Source of the DNA: Salinicola salarius
GTDB lineage: Bacteria; Pseudomonadota; Gammaproteobacteria; Pseudomonadales; Halomonadaceae
Direction of reading: 5' to 3'
Assembly (NCBI RefSeq): GCF_002179555.1
Contig: NZ_NHOU01000019.1
Span: 17,695 to 69,136, forward strand
Length of the DNA stretch: 51,442 nucleotides
The translations under genes were made by a program, and so were the position numbers. Below, piece after piece: positions 25,021-33,700 of this stretch. The notes under the pieces were generated by a model that saw only the letters and a program-made list of their open reading frames with translations, had not been told where the DNA came from and did not search any database. Each line of letters opens with the position of its first letter. Within the stretch, counting starts at the first letter, position 1.

Positions 25021-25749
25021 ATGGGTCAGCAGGAAGGCTGTATTGCCCACCATTTCAGTCGCTACGCAACACTTTCTGAAAATGACCGTCGTCAGCTCGA
25101 CGCACTGGAAGGTACTGCGATTGATGCCACCAAGGGACAGGTGATTTGGCACGAGGGCGACCTTGTGCGTGATTTCTGCGCACTGCGACGAGGGTGGGCT
25201 TTTTCGTTTCGCTACATGGAGGATGGCACGCGGCACATCCTCGACATATTTCTACCCGGCGATATCATCGGTTTACATGAATTCTCGTTCAAGTATCGGC
25301 TCTCCAGCGTTGCCATGCTGGAAGACGGCGAGATTCGAACCATCGCCAACCGCCAATTGCTGGACCTGTTTCGTGAATCATCGAGTCTCATGTCGGTCTG
25401 CTTTGCGGTCTGTTCCTATCGGCAGGCCGTGCTGAGCGAGCGATTGGTGCATCTCTCGCGTCGCAGTGCTCGCCAGCGTGTGGCCTATTTGCTGCTCAAG
25501 ATATTCTGCCGCCTGCAATATAACGATGACCATCCGGGCGAGTGCTTTCGCTTGCCGTTGTCCCAACAGCAGCTTGCCGATGCGCTCGGTCTGTCGCCGG
25601 TCCATGTCAGCCGGACGTTGACGGCATTCCGCCAAGAAGGAGTGATCAAGCTCGCCCGAGGCTGGGTGACCGTGCTCGACAAGCCGGCGTTGGCCAGCGA
25701 GGGCCACGTGGTGGGGTGCCTGCACGATCGCGTCGCTCACATTGCCTGA
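25021..25749 (+). CDS. Crp/Fnr-family transcriptional regulator
   Basis: The 242-residue protein has the cNMP-binding-like beta-roll (FLPGDIIGLHEFSF) and a C-terminal winged helix (LPLSQQQLADALGLSPVHVSRTLTAF). FNR's four-cysteine iron-sulfur motif is absent; scattered cysteines (for example DFCALRRGW) do not form it. The domain layout and the LPGDI(V/I)GL motif match the regulator at 11531, so the two are paralogues. It is preceded by the 21-bp iterons and could autoregulate. The following gene is on the opposite strand, so it is monocistronic. Confidence 0.9.
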   Translation: MGQQEGCIAHHFSRYATLSENDRRQLDALEGTAIDATKGQVIWHEGDLVRDFCALRRGWAFSFRYMEDGTRHILDIFLPGDIIGLHEFSFKYRLSSVAMLEDGEIRTIANRQLLDLFRESSSLMSVCFAVCSYRQAVLSERLVHLSRRSARQRVAYLLLKIFCRLQYNDDHPGECFRLPLSQQQLADALGLSPVHVSRTLTAFRQEGVIKLARGWVTVLDKPALASEGHVVGCLHDRVAHIA

Positions 25750-25937
25750 CCGGTTCTTTTATCTGCAGGCTGCGGCTTCGGGGCGACGTGCGGGATAAGG
25801 GGTGAAATAGGGGGGGAAGTGGAAAAACGATGCATGAGCGTTTGGCAATGAAGGCCAAAAGTCGAACGCCAGACGCCAAAAACTCGCTCCCGTAATTGAC
25901 GAGAGCGAGCCGAGATGAAACTTGGCGTGGAGTCTTG

Positions 25938-26348
25938 CTAGACCGCTGCGCGGCGCATGGCGCGGCTCAGTGCGCTGGTCATTTCAATCGCCATGGTCAG
26001 ATCCGCCAGTTCCCGCGGCGAGAAGGCATTCAGCGCCAGCTTGCGGGTGGTCGGATTGGCGGGACGAAAGTGGGTGAAGGACTCACACCAGGCCAGTGCG
26101 GCTTTTTCGCGCTCGTCGAACTCGTCGGACTCCGCCCAAGCGGCCAGCGCCTGCAGCTTGCTGGGAGAGATACCCAGTGCTTCGGCCTGCTCGCGACGGA
26201 AATGCGTGCAGCTCAGGCAACCGTTGATCTGCGAAGCGCGCAACTCGGCCAGGCAGCGAATGGACGGATCCAGTGAGCAGGCGTGCAGTGATCTCGCTGA
26301 TTTATCGATGTTTTTAACGTCGATCGTTTGCCACTTGTTAGCGTTCAT
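25938..26348 (-). CDS. Carboxymuconolactone decarboxylase/AhpD-like protein
   Basis: The 136-residue protein carries the AhpD-type active site QINGCLSCTHFRREQAEALG (CxxC followed by His three residues on), with the downstream helix ERAALAW-like segment REKAALAWCESF and the ending FSPRELADLTMAIEMTSALSR. AhpD-family proteins use the two cysteines as a peroxide- or thiol-reducing couple. It is monocistronic and convergent with the Crp/Fnr gene. The true substrate is unknown; an antioxidant function is a family-level inference. Confidence 0.85.
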   Translation of the reverse strand: MNANKWQTIDVKNIDKSARSLHACSLDPSIRCLAELRASQINGCLSCTHFRREQAEALGISPSKLQALAAWAESDEFDEREKAALAWCESFTHFRPANPTTRKLALNAFSPRELADLTMAIEMTSALSRAMRRAAV

Positions 26349-26476
26349 CTCGGTCTCCTGAATTCAGGTGTCATGCGATTAAACGACTATCGTTCTCAAG
26401 TTTCCACAGCCTTGATTGGAATGTTTAATTGCAGTTAAAGATTGAAACTATGGTTTAGACGTAACCGGAAAACAGA

Positions 26477-26497
26477 ACGCCCCGCTTGGCGGGGCGT
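26477..26497 (-). terminator. Terminator of the DUF883 gene
   Basis: ACGCCCCGC / GCGGGGCGT form a perfect 9-bp stem with loop TTG. In the minus direction it is followed by TCTGTTTT. It lies 9 nt past the DUF883 stop. Confidence 0.75.
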
Positions 26498-26505
26498 CGG
26501 AAAGG

Positions 26506-26829
26506 CTAGCGACGGCCAATCAACAGGCCGATCACGGCGCCGGCCAGCGTGGCTGCCCCGATACTGGACCACGGGTGTTCACGCACGTAACGGTCGCACT
26601 CATTGGCTGACTGGTTGGCGGAACGCTTGAACCGGCGATTGCGCCGGCGCGCCTGGTCGGCCATGCGTACATACTGCGCCTCGCTTTGCAGCCGTGCCTC
26701 TTCGATCGCGTCTTGCGTGTCGTCTCGCAGGTCACGTCCCAGTGCCTGGGCCTGATCACCGATATCGTCCAGATCGGCACGAATGCGATCGGTACGGGCT
26801 TCGCGGTCTTCACGCTTGAATAGGCTCAT
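26506..26829 (-). CDS. DUF883 (YqjD/ElaB-like) membrane-anchored stress protein
   Basis: The 107-residue protein has a long charged helical N-terminal part (coiled-coil-like, about 5-75), the motif YVREHPWSSIGAATLAG, and a single C-terminal glycine-rich membrane helix ending GLLIGRR. This is the standard DUF883 layout; E. coli YqjD and ElaB are inner-membrane tail-anchored proteins that associate with ribosomes in stationary phase. The gene is monocistronic with its own terminator. The same GRR-ending tail is found in the CsbD protein at 44124. Confidence 0.88.
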   Translation of the reverse strand: MSLFKREDREARTDRIRADLDDIGDQAQALGRDLRDDTQDAIEEARLQSEAQYVRMADQARRRNRRFKRSANQSANECDRYVREHPWSSIGAATLAGAVIGLLIGRR

Positions 26830-27009
26830 GTTTCACCTCCCTGATGGATTATGGGCCTGGGTGCGTATGACAGCGTAGACGCTGCAAAGTGCCCGTGCCG
26901 CCGGAAATCCTGTGATCGTTCGTCGATCGGTGCCTCGCGGAGTCGGCCGGGCGGCAAGCGTCGGGTATAGTCGGGGCGCGGATTTCGATGGCGGAAACAG
27001 GAAGTCGAC

Positions 27010-27618
27010 GTGTCGTTGCAACTCTGGTTGTCTCTCTTGGCGGTTTGCGCTCTGGGGGCCATGTCACCGGGCCCCAGCCTGGCCATGGTCATGCAGAACA
27101 CGGTCGGTGGCGGCCGCTGGTGTGGCGTGGTCGCCGGTGTGACCCATGCGCTGGGGGTCGGTCTCTATGCGGGGTTGACCGTACTGGGGCTGGCGGCGGT
27201 CATCGTTCACCAGCCCTGGCTGTACCGACTGGTGACCTGGGGCGGCGCGCTCTATCTGGCCTGGATGGGCATTCAAGCCCTCCGGGCCAGCGGTAGCGGC
27301 AGCTTTAGCGTCGCCGAGCGGGCGAGCGACTGGCGCCGTGCCATGCGCGATGGCCTGCTGGTGGCGCTGGGCAATCCCAAGCTGATCGTGTTCTTCGTCG
27401 CGCTGCTGAGCCAGTTCGTCAGCGCCGATCTGGGCACGGCCGGGCGCTGGCTGATCGTGGCCACCGCCACGCTGGTGGACGGCGGCTGGTACGTGCTGGT
27501 GGCGCTGTTGCTATCCCACTCCCGTGTGCTGCCGTGGCTGCAGCGACACGCGGCGTGGATACACCGCCTGACGGGCATCGTCCTGCTGGGGTTGGCGGCT
27601 CGTGTGGCGCTGGGCTGA
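27010..27618 (+). CDS. LysE/RhtB-family amino-acid exporter
   Basis: The 202-residue protein is an integral membrane translocator with about six hydrophobic helices. It carries the family signature near the N-terminus, MSPGPSLAMVMQNTVGGG, and the later GNPKLIVFF motif. LysE/RhtB proteins export amino acids or related small molecules by proton antiport. The start is GTG at 27010, with AGGAAG upstream; an ATG in that frame is not available near the conserved start. The neighbours give no clue to its substrate. Confidence 0.9.
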   Translation: MSLQLWLSLLAVCALGAMSPGPSLAMVMQNTVGGGRWCGVVAGVTHALGVGLYAGLTVLGLAAVIVHQPWLYRLVTWGGALYLAWMGIQALRASGSGSFSVAERASDWRRAMRDGLLVALGNPKLIVFFVALLSQFVSADLGTAGRWLIVATATLVDGGWYVLVALLLSHSRVLPWLQRHAAWIHRLTGIVLLGLAARVALG

Positions 27619-27663
27619 GTCTGCGTCCGGGCGGCTCACTTCATTCAACGCTTTCCTTTTCAT

Positions 27664-29328
27664 TCAGACACTTTCCTTCAGACGCTCGAGGATTGCCGGC
27701 ACGGGAGCGTTGGCCGGCAGTACACCGAAAATCGGCGACGCGCTGGCAAGCCTCGTGATGCAGAAGGTGTCGGCGATGGCATGAGGGGCATGACGAATCA
27801 GCAGGGCGGCCTGCAGCATCTGCGCCATGCTCTGCGCTAGCCAGCGCGCCTCGGCCTGCAGCCGTTCGGCGCTGGCCGTCAGTCGGGCGTCGAGCGAGTC
27901 GACGGCGGCATCGAAGGCGGGATGGTGGCCCCGGGCCAGGTTGAGTTCCTGTCGCAACGCTTCGATGCTGGCCGGGTGCCGTTCCAGGATTCTCAGCACG
28001 TCCAGGCAGATGACGTTGCCGGAACCTTCCCAGATCGAATTGACCGGCGCTTCGCGATAGAGCCGGGCCAGCGGCGTTTCCTCGACGTAACCGATGCCGC
28101 CCAGGCATTCCATCGCCTCGGCCATGAACGCGGGGCAGCGCTTGTTGTGCCAGAACTTGGCCAGCGCGGGGAGCAGGCGGGCCAGGGCGGCTTCGTGCTC
28201 GTCGTCCGCGGTGCGGTCCATGGCACGGGCGCCTCGCATCGCCAGCAGCAGGCTGGCCTCGGTCTCGATCTCCAGATCGGCGACGACACGCTGCATCAGA
28301 GGCTGGTCGGACAGCCGACGATCGAAGACCAGGCGCTCCTGAACGTGGTGCCAGACTTCCCGCATTGCCTGGCGCATCATGCCAGCCGGCGCGGTGGCCG
28401 CATCGAGCCGCGTCTGTTGCACCATCTCCAGGATGGCCGGCACGCCACGACCGGGTTCGCCGACCAGCTGCGCCCAGGCGCCGGCGTATTCGATCTCCGC
28501 CGAGGCGTTGGCGCGATTGCCGCATTTGTCCTTGAGCCGCTGGATCTCGATGGCGTTGCGCTGACCCTCCGGCGTGAACCGCGGCGCCAGGAAGCAGGAG
28601 AGCCCGTCGTCGGTCTGGGCCAGCGTCAGGAAGGCATCCGACATCGGTGCGCTGCAGAACCACTTGTGCCCCTCGAGCCGATACCACTCGCCGGAACCGG
28701 GCGATGACACCGGCCGCGCCTGCGTGCTGTTGCGGCGGACGTCGCTGCCGCCCTGCTTTTCGGTCATGGCCATGCCGAAGGTGTTGGTCGTCTTGTGCCA
28801 GGCGGGGATGGCCGCAGGTTCGTACTCTCGGCCCAGCAGCCGGGCTCGCCAAGCCTCGCCACCGTGCAGATGGCGCAGCACGGGCATGGCGGCGTGGGTC
28901 ATGGTGATCGGACAGCAGAAGCCGGGTTCGGCCTGGGTCAACAGATAGAGGGCGGCGGCGTGCGCCTGGTGCCCGCCGTCATGCTCGCGTTCCCAGGCGA
29001 CGGCGTGCCAGCCCTCGCCAATCGCGAGCGCCATCAGCGAGTGGTAGCTGAGGTGATAGTCGACCTCGTCCAGGCGCCGGCCGTGACGGTCGAAGGCGTG
29101 CAACTGGGGCGGGAACCGGTTGGCCTGCTCGCCCCAGCGTTCGACTTCTGCAGAGCCCAGGCGCTGCCCCAGCGGTGCCAGACGCTCGCTCACCCAGTCC
29201 GGGGCGAAGTGCGACACTGTCTCGCGCAACGGGCGGTCGTCTCGCCACAGGTCGCGTTCTGGCTCGGGGGCAGGCTGATTCTCGACCCGATGCGTGGTCA
29301 GTTCGATGCGGGGCGCATGGTCGGCCAT
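27664..29328 (-). CDS. AidB-like acyl-CoA dehydrogenase
   Basis: The 554-residue flavoprotein has the acyl-CoA dehydrogenase architecture with the extra C-terminal region of the AidB/isovaleryl-CoA-dehydrogenase-like group. Readable segments are AMTEKQGGSDVRRNSTQA (FAD/substrate region) and HKWFCSAPMSDAFL. A late MAEAMECLGGIGYVEETPLARLYRE supplies the FAD-dimer contacts and the usual catalytic Glu neighbourhood. E. coli AidB protects DNA under alkylation stress. The start at 29328 has GGAG 7 nt upstream; the longer reading to 29448 has none. It is divergent from the NUDIX gene. Confidence 0.88.
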   Translation of the reverse strand: MADHAPRIELTTHRVENQPAPEPERDLWRDDRPLRETVSHFAPDWVSERLAPLGQRLGSAEVERWGEQANRFPPQLHAFDRHGRRLDEVDYHLSYHSLMALAIGEGWHAVAWEREHDGGHQAHAAALYLLTQAEPGFCCPITMTHAAMPVLRHLHGGEAWRARLLGREYEPAAIPAWHKTTNTFGMAMTEKQGGSDVRRNSTQARPVSSPGSGEWYRLEGHKWFCSAPMSDAFLTLAQTDDGLSCFLAPRFTPEGQRNAIEIQRLKDKCGNRANASAEIEYAGAWAQLVGEPGRGVPAILEMVQQTRLDAATAPAGMMRQAMREVWHHVQERLVFDRRLSDQPLMQRVVADLEIETEASLLLAMRGARAMDRTADDEHEAALARLLPALAKFWHNKRCPAFMAEAMECLGGIGYVEETPLARLYREAPVNSIWEGSGNVICLDVLRILERHPASIEALRQELNLARGHHPAFDAAVDSLDARLTASAERLQAEARWLAQSMAQMLQAALLIRHAPHAIADTFCITRLASASPIFGVLPANAPVPAILERLKESV

Positions 29329-29490
29329 GTGAATTCTCCGAGTGGGCTGACTCGAGCATAAACCGGACATTCGCCGCCGTGTGCTCCCTTCGACCAATGC
29401 GGCATGCCGACGGTGCCACATACCGCCAGTGGATCGGGTCGAAGCCATCCCGTGATACGCTGCGGTTCCGTTTTCGATCGTCAGGCCTCC

Positions 29491-29520
29491 CCATGAGCAC
29501 GTTTTCCATGAGCCCGTTTT
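29491..29520. repeat. 15-bp tandem duplication carrying the NUDIX start codon
   Basis: CCATGAGCACGTTTT (29491-29505) and CCATGAGCCCGTTTT (29506-29520), one mismatch. Because 15 is a multiple of three, it yields two in-frame ATG codons and a repeated MS-PF peptide. Confidence 0.85.
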
Positions 29521-30029
29521 CAGTGAACAAGCGGGTCATCGCCGACGAGCAGGTGCAGCTCGTCGACCCGCGCAACCGGCCCTGCGGCAGCGCCTCGCGT
29601 GTCACGATGCGGCAGTTGAACTGCTGGCATCGGGCGACGTACATCGTCGTGCGCAATGGCAAGGACGAGATCTGCGTGCAGGAGCGAACATCGATCAAGG
29701 AGACGCATCCGGGCTGGTTCGATCTGGCCGCGGGCGGCGTGGTAGGCGCGGGCGAGGCGTCCCGGCCGGCAGCGCGGCGGGAGCTGTTCGAGGAGCTCGG
29801 CATTCGCGGCGTCGAGCTGATGTCCGGTGGCGAATTCATGTTCCAGGAGGCCGGGCTGAATCTCTACGGCAGCCTCTACTGGGTGAGCTACGATGGAGCG
29901 CTTCGCCTGCAGCCGGAGGAGGTCGCCGCCGTACGCTGGTTGCCGATCCCGGAGGCGCTGGCGCTGGAAAAGGCGACGCCGGACACGCGGGTGGCATTGT
30001 CGAAGGCCGTCTCGCTCGATCACTGGTGA
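29493..30029 (+). CDS. NUDIX hydrolase (YfcD-like)
   Basis: The 178-residue protein contains a perfect Nudix box, GVVGAGE, seven residues, then RELFEELGI. The N-terminal pattern LVDPRNRPCGSASRVTMRQ followed by NCWHRATYIVV matches the YfcD group. The reaction is Mg-dependent hydrolysis of a nucleoside-diphosphate-linked or related diphosphate; the substrate is unknown. Two in-frame starts exist (29493 and 29508) because of a 15-bp duplication; both give the same core. It is divergent from the AidB-like gene. Confidence 0.87.
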   Translation: MSTFSMSPFSVNKRVIADEQVQLVDPRNRPCGSASRVTMRQLNCWHRATYIVVRNGKDEICVQERTSIKETHPGWFDLAAGGVVGAGEASRPAARRELFEELGIRGVELMSGGEFMFQEAGLNLYGSLYWVSYDGALRLQPEEVAAVRWLPIPEALALEKATPDTRVALSKAVSLDHW

Positions 30030-30167
30030 AGTCGCGGCTGGCGTGGCACTCTTTTGGCCGGACCGGCTTTCTGAATCAGGCGCCCGTGTTCAGAACAAGC
30101 GCGATGCCTTGCGTTCGCGCTTCGGTTCCCACGATTTGACACTAGCGTTCCTCGGGTCGACTCATCG

Positions 30168-30662
30168 ATGTCGTTATATACGCAAGACTGCCGGACACAT
30201 GCCGGCGAACCCTTCAATCTGCGCGCGCTGCGCGGCCAGGTGCTGCTGGTCGTCAATGTCGCCAGCCGCTGCGGTTTCACGCCCCAGATGGAGGGGCTGG
30301 AAAAGCTCTATCGCCAATATCGCGACCAGGGGTTCACCGTGCTGGCGTTTCCCTGCAACCAGTTCGGACGCCAGTCGCCGGAATCCTCGGCCATGTTCGC
30401 CACGTTCTGCGAACAGCGTTACGCGGTCACGTTCCCGATGATGGAAAAGGTCAAGGTCAACGGGGGCGAGGCGCATCCGCTGTTCATGTATCTGCGGCAC
30501 CAGGCGCCCGGCGTGCTGGGGAGTACGCCGATCAAGTGGAATTTCACCAAGTTTCTGGTGGGGCGCGACGGGCAGGTCATTCGTCGCTTCGGGCCGCGCG
30601 CCGTGCCGCGATCGCTGCATCGTGCCATCGAGGACGCGCTGGAGACGCCGTTCTCGGCCTGA
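30168..30662 (+). CDS. Glutathione/thioredoxin-dependent peroxidase (GPx family)
   Basis: The 164-residue protein has the thioredoxin-like fold with peroxidatic Cys35 in NVASRCGFTPQ, Gln69 in FPCNQFGRQ and the WNFTKF motif (Trp124, Asn125), together the catalytic tetrad. Cys81 in FATFCEQRY occupies the resolving position of bacterial, thioredoxin-using GPx (BtuE type). It reduces H2O2 and organic hydroperoxides in the cytoplasm. FGRQSPE is a slight variant of the common FGxQEPG. It is a single gene; no terminator is obvious downstream. Confidence 0.93.
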   Translation: MSLYTQDCRTHAGEPFNLRALRGQVLLVVNVASRCGFTPQMEGLEKLYRQYRDQGFTVLAFPCNQFGRQSPESSAMFATFCEQRYAVTFPMMEKVKVNGGEAHPLFMYLRHQAPGVLGSTPIKWNFTKFLVGRDGQVIRRFGPRAVPRSLHRAIEDALETPFSA

Positions 30663-30756
30663 GCCAGCGCCGTTCTTCCATCAGACGCGCTGGCCGGCGT
30701 CTTGCACGGATAGCCTGTCCGGCCTCGGTTCGTCCGGTCTCGATTACCGCGGGGCT

Positions 30757-31164
30757 TCAGCTTTCGGGCGGACGTTCGCCTCGCGCGGCCATGAGCCGGA
30801 TCGCCAGTTCATTGAAGCGTGGCCGGCTCATCATCGTCGTCAACCCCGAGAACAGCGACCACAGGGCCTTGCGCCAGCCGCCGAGCTTGCGGTTGTGGCG
30901 CACCAGTCGCGTCAGCAGCGCCGTTTCGTCGAACGCGCGCCATTCGCCCGCCACGGAGAGCTGGTTGCGTGCCATGACCGGCGACATCTCCAGCCGATAG
31001 ACCCACTCCAGCTGCTGCAGCGTCAGTGCGCTGGCTTCGATCTCGCGGATCATGCGGGCGTATTCGGACTCGCGCGGCTCGCGCTCGAGCCATAGCGGCG
31101 ACAGCGCCAGCCACAGCGCGCCGCGCCGGACGACCAGGTCTTCGATCTCTTGTTCGTGGTGCAT
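30757..31164 (-). CDS. Hypothetical protein resembling DUF7079
   Basis: The 135-residue soluble protein has the pattern LWLALSPLWLERE..., YARMIREIEAS, then EMSPVMARNQLSVAGEWRAFD. To my reading this resembles the DUF7079 family of small bacterial proteins (LSVAGEW-x-FD). No catalytic residues are evident. It is transcribed opposite to its neighbours GPx and FabV and is monocistronic. No function is proposed; the family match is from memory and uncertain. Confidence 0.7.
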   Translation of the reverse strand: MHHEQEIEDLVVRRGALWLALSPLWLEREPRESEYARMIREIEASALTLQQLEWVYRLEMSPVMARNQLSVAGEWRAFDETALLTRLVRHNRKLGGWRKALWSLFSGLTTMMSRPRFNELAIRLMAARGERPPES

Positions 31165-31469
31165 GGGGCTTTCTCTGCTTTCTGGACTGGCTCGGCTTGC
31201 CGGTGGGCTATCTTCGAATACCCGCAGCGGCGAGACAAGCCTGACCGGCTTTCCCCGCGGGCGAGCCGATGGGTACGCGCCTCTCGTCGGGCAACGCGGG
31301 ACCTGGCGGCGGACTGCGGCGAAAGCGTCATGTCACGAGTTCGCCCCCTTTTTGACCACGCTGTTAGAATGCGCCCGGATAGCACTCGACCTGATAGAAT
31401 TCGACCCATGCCACTTCCCGGCGAGACTCGCCGGGGCTTTCCGTTTCGCTGTAGAAGACGAGGTTAGAC

Positions 31470-32669
31470 GTGATCATCAAGCCCAAGGTTCGCGGTTTCA
31501 TCTGTACCACGACGCATCCGCTCGGCTGCGAGCGCAACGTACTCGAACAGATCGAGACCACCCGCGCCAACCTGAGCGGCAAGCAGGCCGGCCCCCGCAA
31601 CGTGCTGGTCATTGGCGCGTCCAGCGGCTACGGGCTGGCGGCGCGTATCACGGCGGCATTCGGCTATGGCGCCGATACGCTGGGCGTGTTCTTCGAAAAG
31701 CCCGGAACCGAAACCAAGCCCGGCACCGCCGGCTGGTACAACTCGGCAGCATTCGACAAGTTCGCCAAGGCCGAAGGCCTCTACAGCAAGTCGATCAACG
31801 GCGATGCGTTCTCCCATGAAGTCCGCGACAAGGCGATCGAGCTGATCCGTGAGGACATGGGGCAGATCGATTTGGTGGTCTATTCGCTGGCATCCCCGGT
31901 GCGCAAGCTGCCGGACAGCGGCGAGGTCAAGCGCTCCAGCCTCAAGCCGATCGGCGAGACCTACACGGCGACCGCCATCGATACCAACAAGGACACCATC
32001 ACCGAAGCCACCGTCGAGCCGGCGACCGAGCAGGAAGTGGCCGACACCATCGAGGTCATGGGCGGCCAGGACTGGGAACTGTGGATGGATGCGCTGGACA
32101 AGGCGGGCGTGCTGGCGCCGGGTGCCAAGTCCGTGGCGTTCAGCTATATCGGTACCGATATCACCTGGCCGATCTACTGGCACGGTGCGCTGGGCAAGGC
32201 GAAGGAAGATCTCGATCGCGCCGCCAGCGAAATCGACCAGCGCCTCAAGGCGACCGGCGGCGGCGCCAACGTGGCCGTGCTCAAGTCCGTGGTGACGCAG
32301 GCCAGCGCCGCGATTCCGGTCATGCCGCTCTATATCTCCATGGTCTACAAGGTGATGAAGGAACAGGGCGTTCACGAGGGCACCATCGACCAGCTCAACC
32401 GGCTGTTCGGCGAGCGCCTTTACGCCGATGGCGAGCCCGAGGTGGACGAAGCCGGACGTCTGCGCCTGGACGACTGGGAACTGCGCGACGATATCCAGCA
32501 GGCCTGCAAGGATCTGTGGCCGCAGGTGACCAGCGACAACCTGTTCGCGTTGACCGATTACGCCGGCTACAAGCACGAATTCCTCAAGCTGTTCGGCTTC
32601 GAGCGTGACGACATGGATTATGACGCCGAGGTCGATCCGCTGGTGAAATTCGACGTCGTCCAGGTTTGA
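31470..32669 (+). CDS. fabV: Trans-2-enoyl-ACP/CoA reductase FabV
   Basis: The 399-residue enzyme carries the NADH-binding start [14 protein letters not shown] (Tyr54) and the FabV-specific Y-x8-K active site, Tyr236 and Lys245 in [10 protein letters not shown]. It catalyses the last step of fatty-acid elongation, reducing enoyl-ACP, and is known to be triclosan-resistant in Pseudomonas and Vibrio. The length is the family norm (about 400). The N-terminal [20 protein letters not shown] is the characteristic FabV beginning. It is followed after 44 bp by a transcriptional regulator in the same direction. Confidence 0.96.
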   Translation: MIIKPKVRGFICTTTHPLGCERNVLEQIETTRANLSGKQAGPRNVLVIGASSGYGLAARITAAFGYGADTLGVFFEKPGTETKPGTAGWYNSAAFDKFAKAEGLYSKSINGDAFSHEVRDKAIELIREDMGQIDLVVYSLASPVRKLPDSGEVKRSSLKPIGETYTATAIDTNKDTITEATVEPATEQEVADTIEVMGGQDWELWMDALDKAGVLAPGAKSVAFSYIGTDITWPIYWHGALGKAKEDLDRAASEIDQRLKATGGGANVAVLKSVVTQASAAIPVMPLYISMVYKVMKEQGVHEGTIDQLNRLFGERLYADGEPEVDEAGRLRLDDWELRDDIQQACKDLWPQVTSDNLFALTDYAGYKHEFLKLFGFERDDMDYDAEVDPLVKFDVVQV

Positions 32670-32696
32670 TCACGCCCGACCCCATCGCATGAAACA

Positions 32697-32718
32697 TCGG
32701 TCATGAGTCGGTCATGAA
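32697..32718. repeat. 11-bp tandem duplication at the AraC-type regulator start
   Basis: TCGGTCATGAG (32697-32707) is repeated as TCGGTCATGAA (32708-32718), each with an ATG. The second ATG (32714) is the start of the regulator; the first is out of frame with it. Confidence 0.8.
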
Positions 32719-33700
32719 TGCACAGGGCACCCCGCGCCAGGTGGGGTTCGTCATGCTGCCGGGGTTCTCCCTGCTGGCGCAGGCCTGCGCCATGGAGCCG
32801 CTGATCGTCGCCAACACGCTGGCGGAGCGGCGGCTCTATACCGCCACCACGTTCGGACTCGACGGCCGGCCGGTGAAGAGCGTGGCGGAATTGACCCTCT
32901 CGCCGGAGAGCGTGGCCGGCAGCGATGCGCGCCATCTCGACATGCTGTTCGTCTGCGCGCCCACGCCGAGCGGTGTAGTAACGGCGGAAGAAGAGGGCGA
33001 GTCGCTGATCCACTGGCTGCATCGCCTGGCGAGCCGAGGCGTGACGCTGGGCGGTATTGCCGGCGGCACGCACTGGCTGGCCAGGGCCGGCGTGCTGGAT
33101 GGCTATCGGGCCTCGATCCCCTATGCCAGTGCCGATGCGTTCATGCGGACGTTTCCGACGATTCATGTCTCTCATCAGCTGTTCGAGATCGACCGTGATC
33201 GCCTCACCTGCGGCGGCGGTACCGCGGCGATGGATATGCTGATGACACTGATCGGGCAGCAGCAGGGCGCCGGGCTGGCGCAGCGGATCTCCGAGCATTT
33301 CGTCTGCGAGCGCATCCGCATGGCCGACGAGCCGCAGCAGTTGCCGCTGCGCTCGCGGCTGGGGCACGCGCCGCAGAGTCTTCTCGATGCCGTGGCGCTG
33401 ATGGAAGCCAATATCGAGGAGCCGCTGACCACGCACGAACTGTCGGCGCACCTGGGCCTTTCCCGCCGTCAGCTGGAGCGCTTGTTCAAGAAACACCTGC
33501 AGGCCGTACCCAGCCGTTACTATCTGAACCTGCGCCTGCAACAGGCGCGCCGGCTGCTCCGTGAAAGCGACCAGGCGGTGGGGGAGATCGCGCTGGCCCA
33601 CGGATTCTCGTCGGGCGCGCATTTTTCCACCGCCTATCGCCATCATTTCGGCATCAGCCCGCGAGATGAGCGATTGGGACAGGCCGGAGGCGAATCATGA
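32714..33700 (+). CDS. GlxA/AraC-type transcriptional regulator
   Basis: The 328-residue protein combines an N-terminal DJ-1/PfpI-like amidotransferase domain (about 8-180, beginning VGFVMLPGFSLLAQA) with a C-terminal AraC double helix-turn-helix (about 225-320: LTTHELSAHLGLSRRQLERLF and IALAHGFSSGAHFSTAYRHHF). The catalytic cysteine of true amidotransferases is absent; IAGGTHWLA stands at that position. Relatives (GbdR, CdhR, ArgR of Pseudomonas) sense quaternary amines or amino acids. Effector and targets are unknown. It overlaps ampD by ATGA. Confidence 0.9.
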   Translation: MNAQGTPRQVGFVMLPGFSLLAQACAMEPLIVANTLAERRLYTATTFGLDGRPVKSVAELTLSPESVAGSDARHLDMLFVCAPTPSGVVTAEEEGESLIHWLHRLASRGVTLGGIAGGTHWLARAGVLDGYRASIPYASADAFMRTFPTIHVSHQLFEIDRDRLTCGGGTAAMDMLMTLIGQQQGAGLAQRISEHFVCERIRMADEPQQLPLRSRLGHAPQSLLDAVALMEANIEEPLTTHELSAHLGLSRRQLERLFKKHLQAVPSRYYLNLRLQQARRLLRESDQAVGEIALAHGFSSGAHFSTAYRHHFGISPRDERLGQAGGES

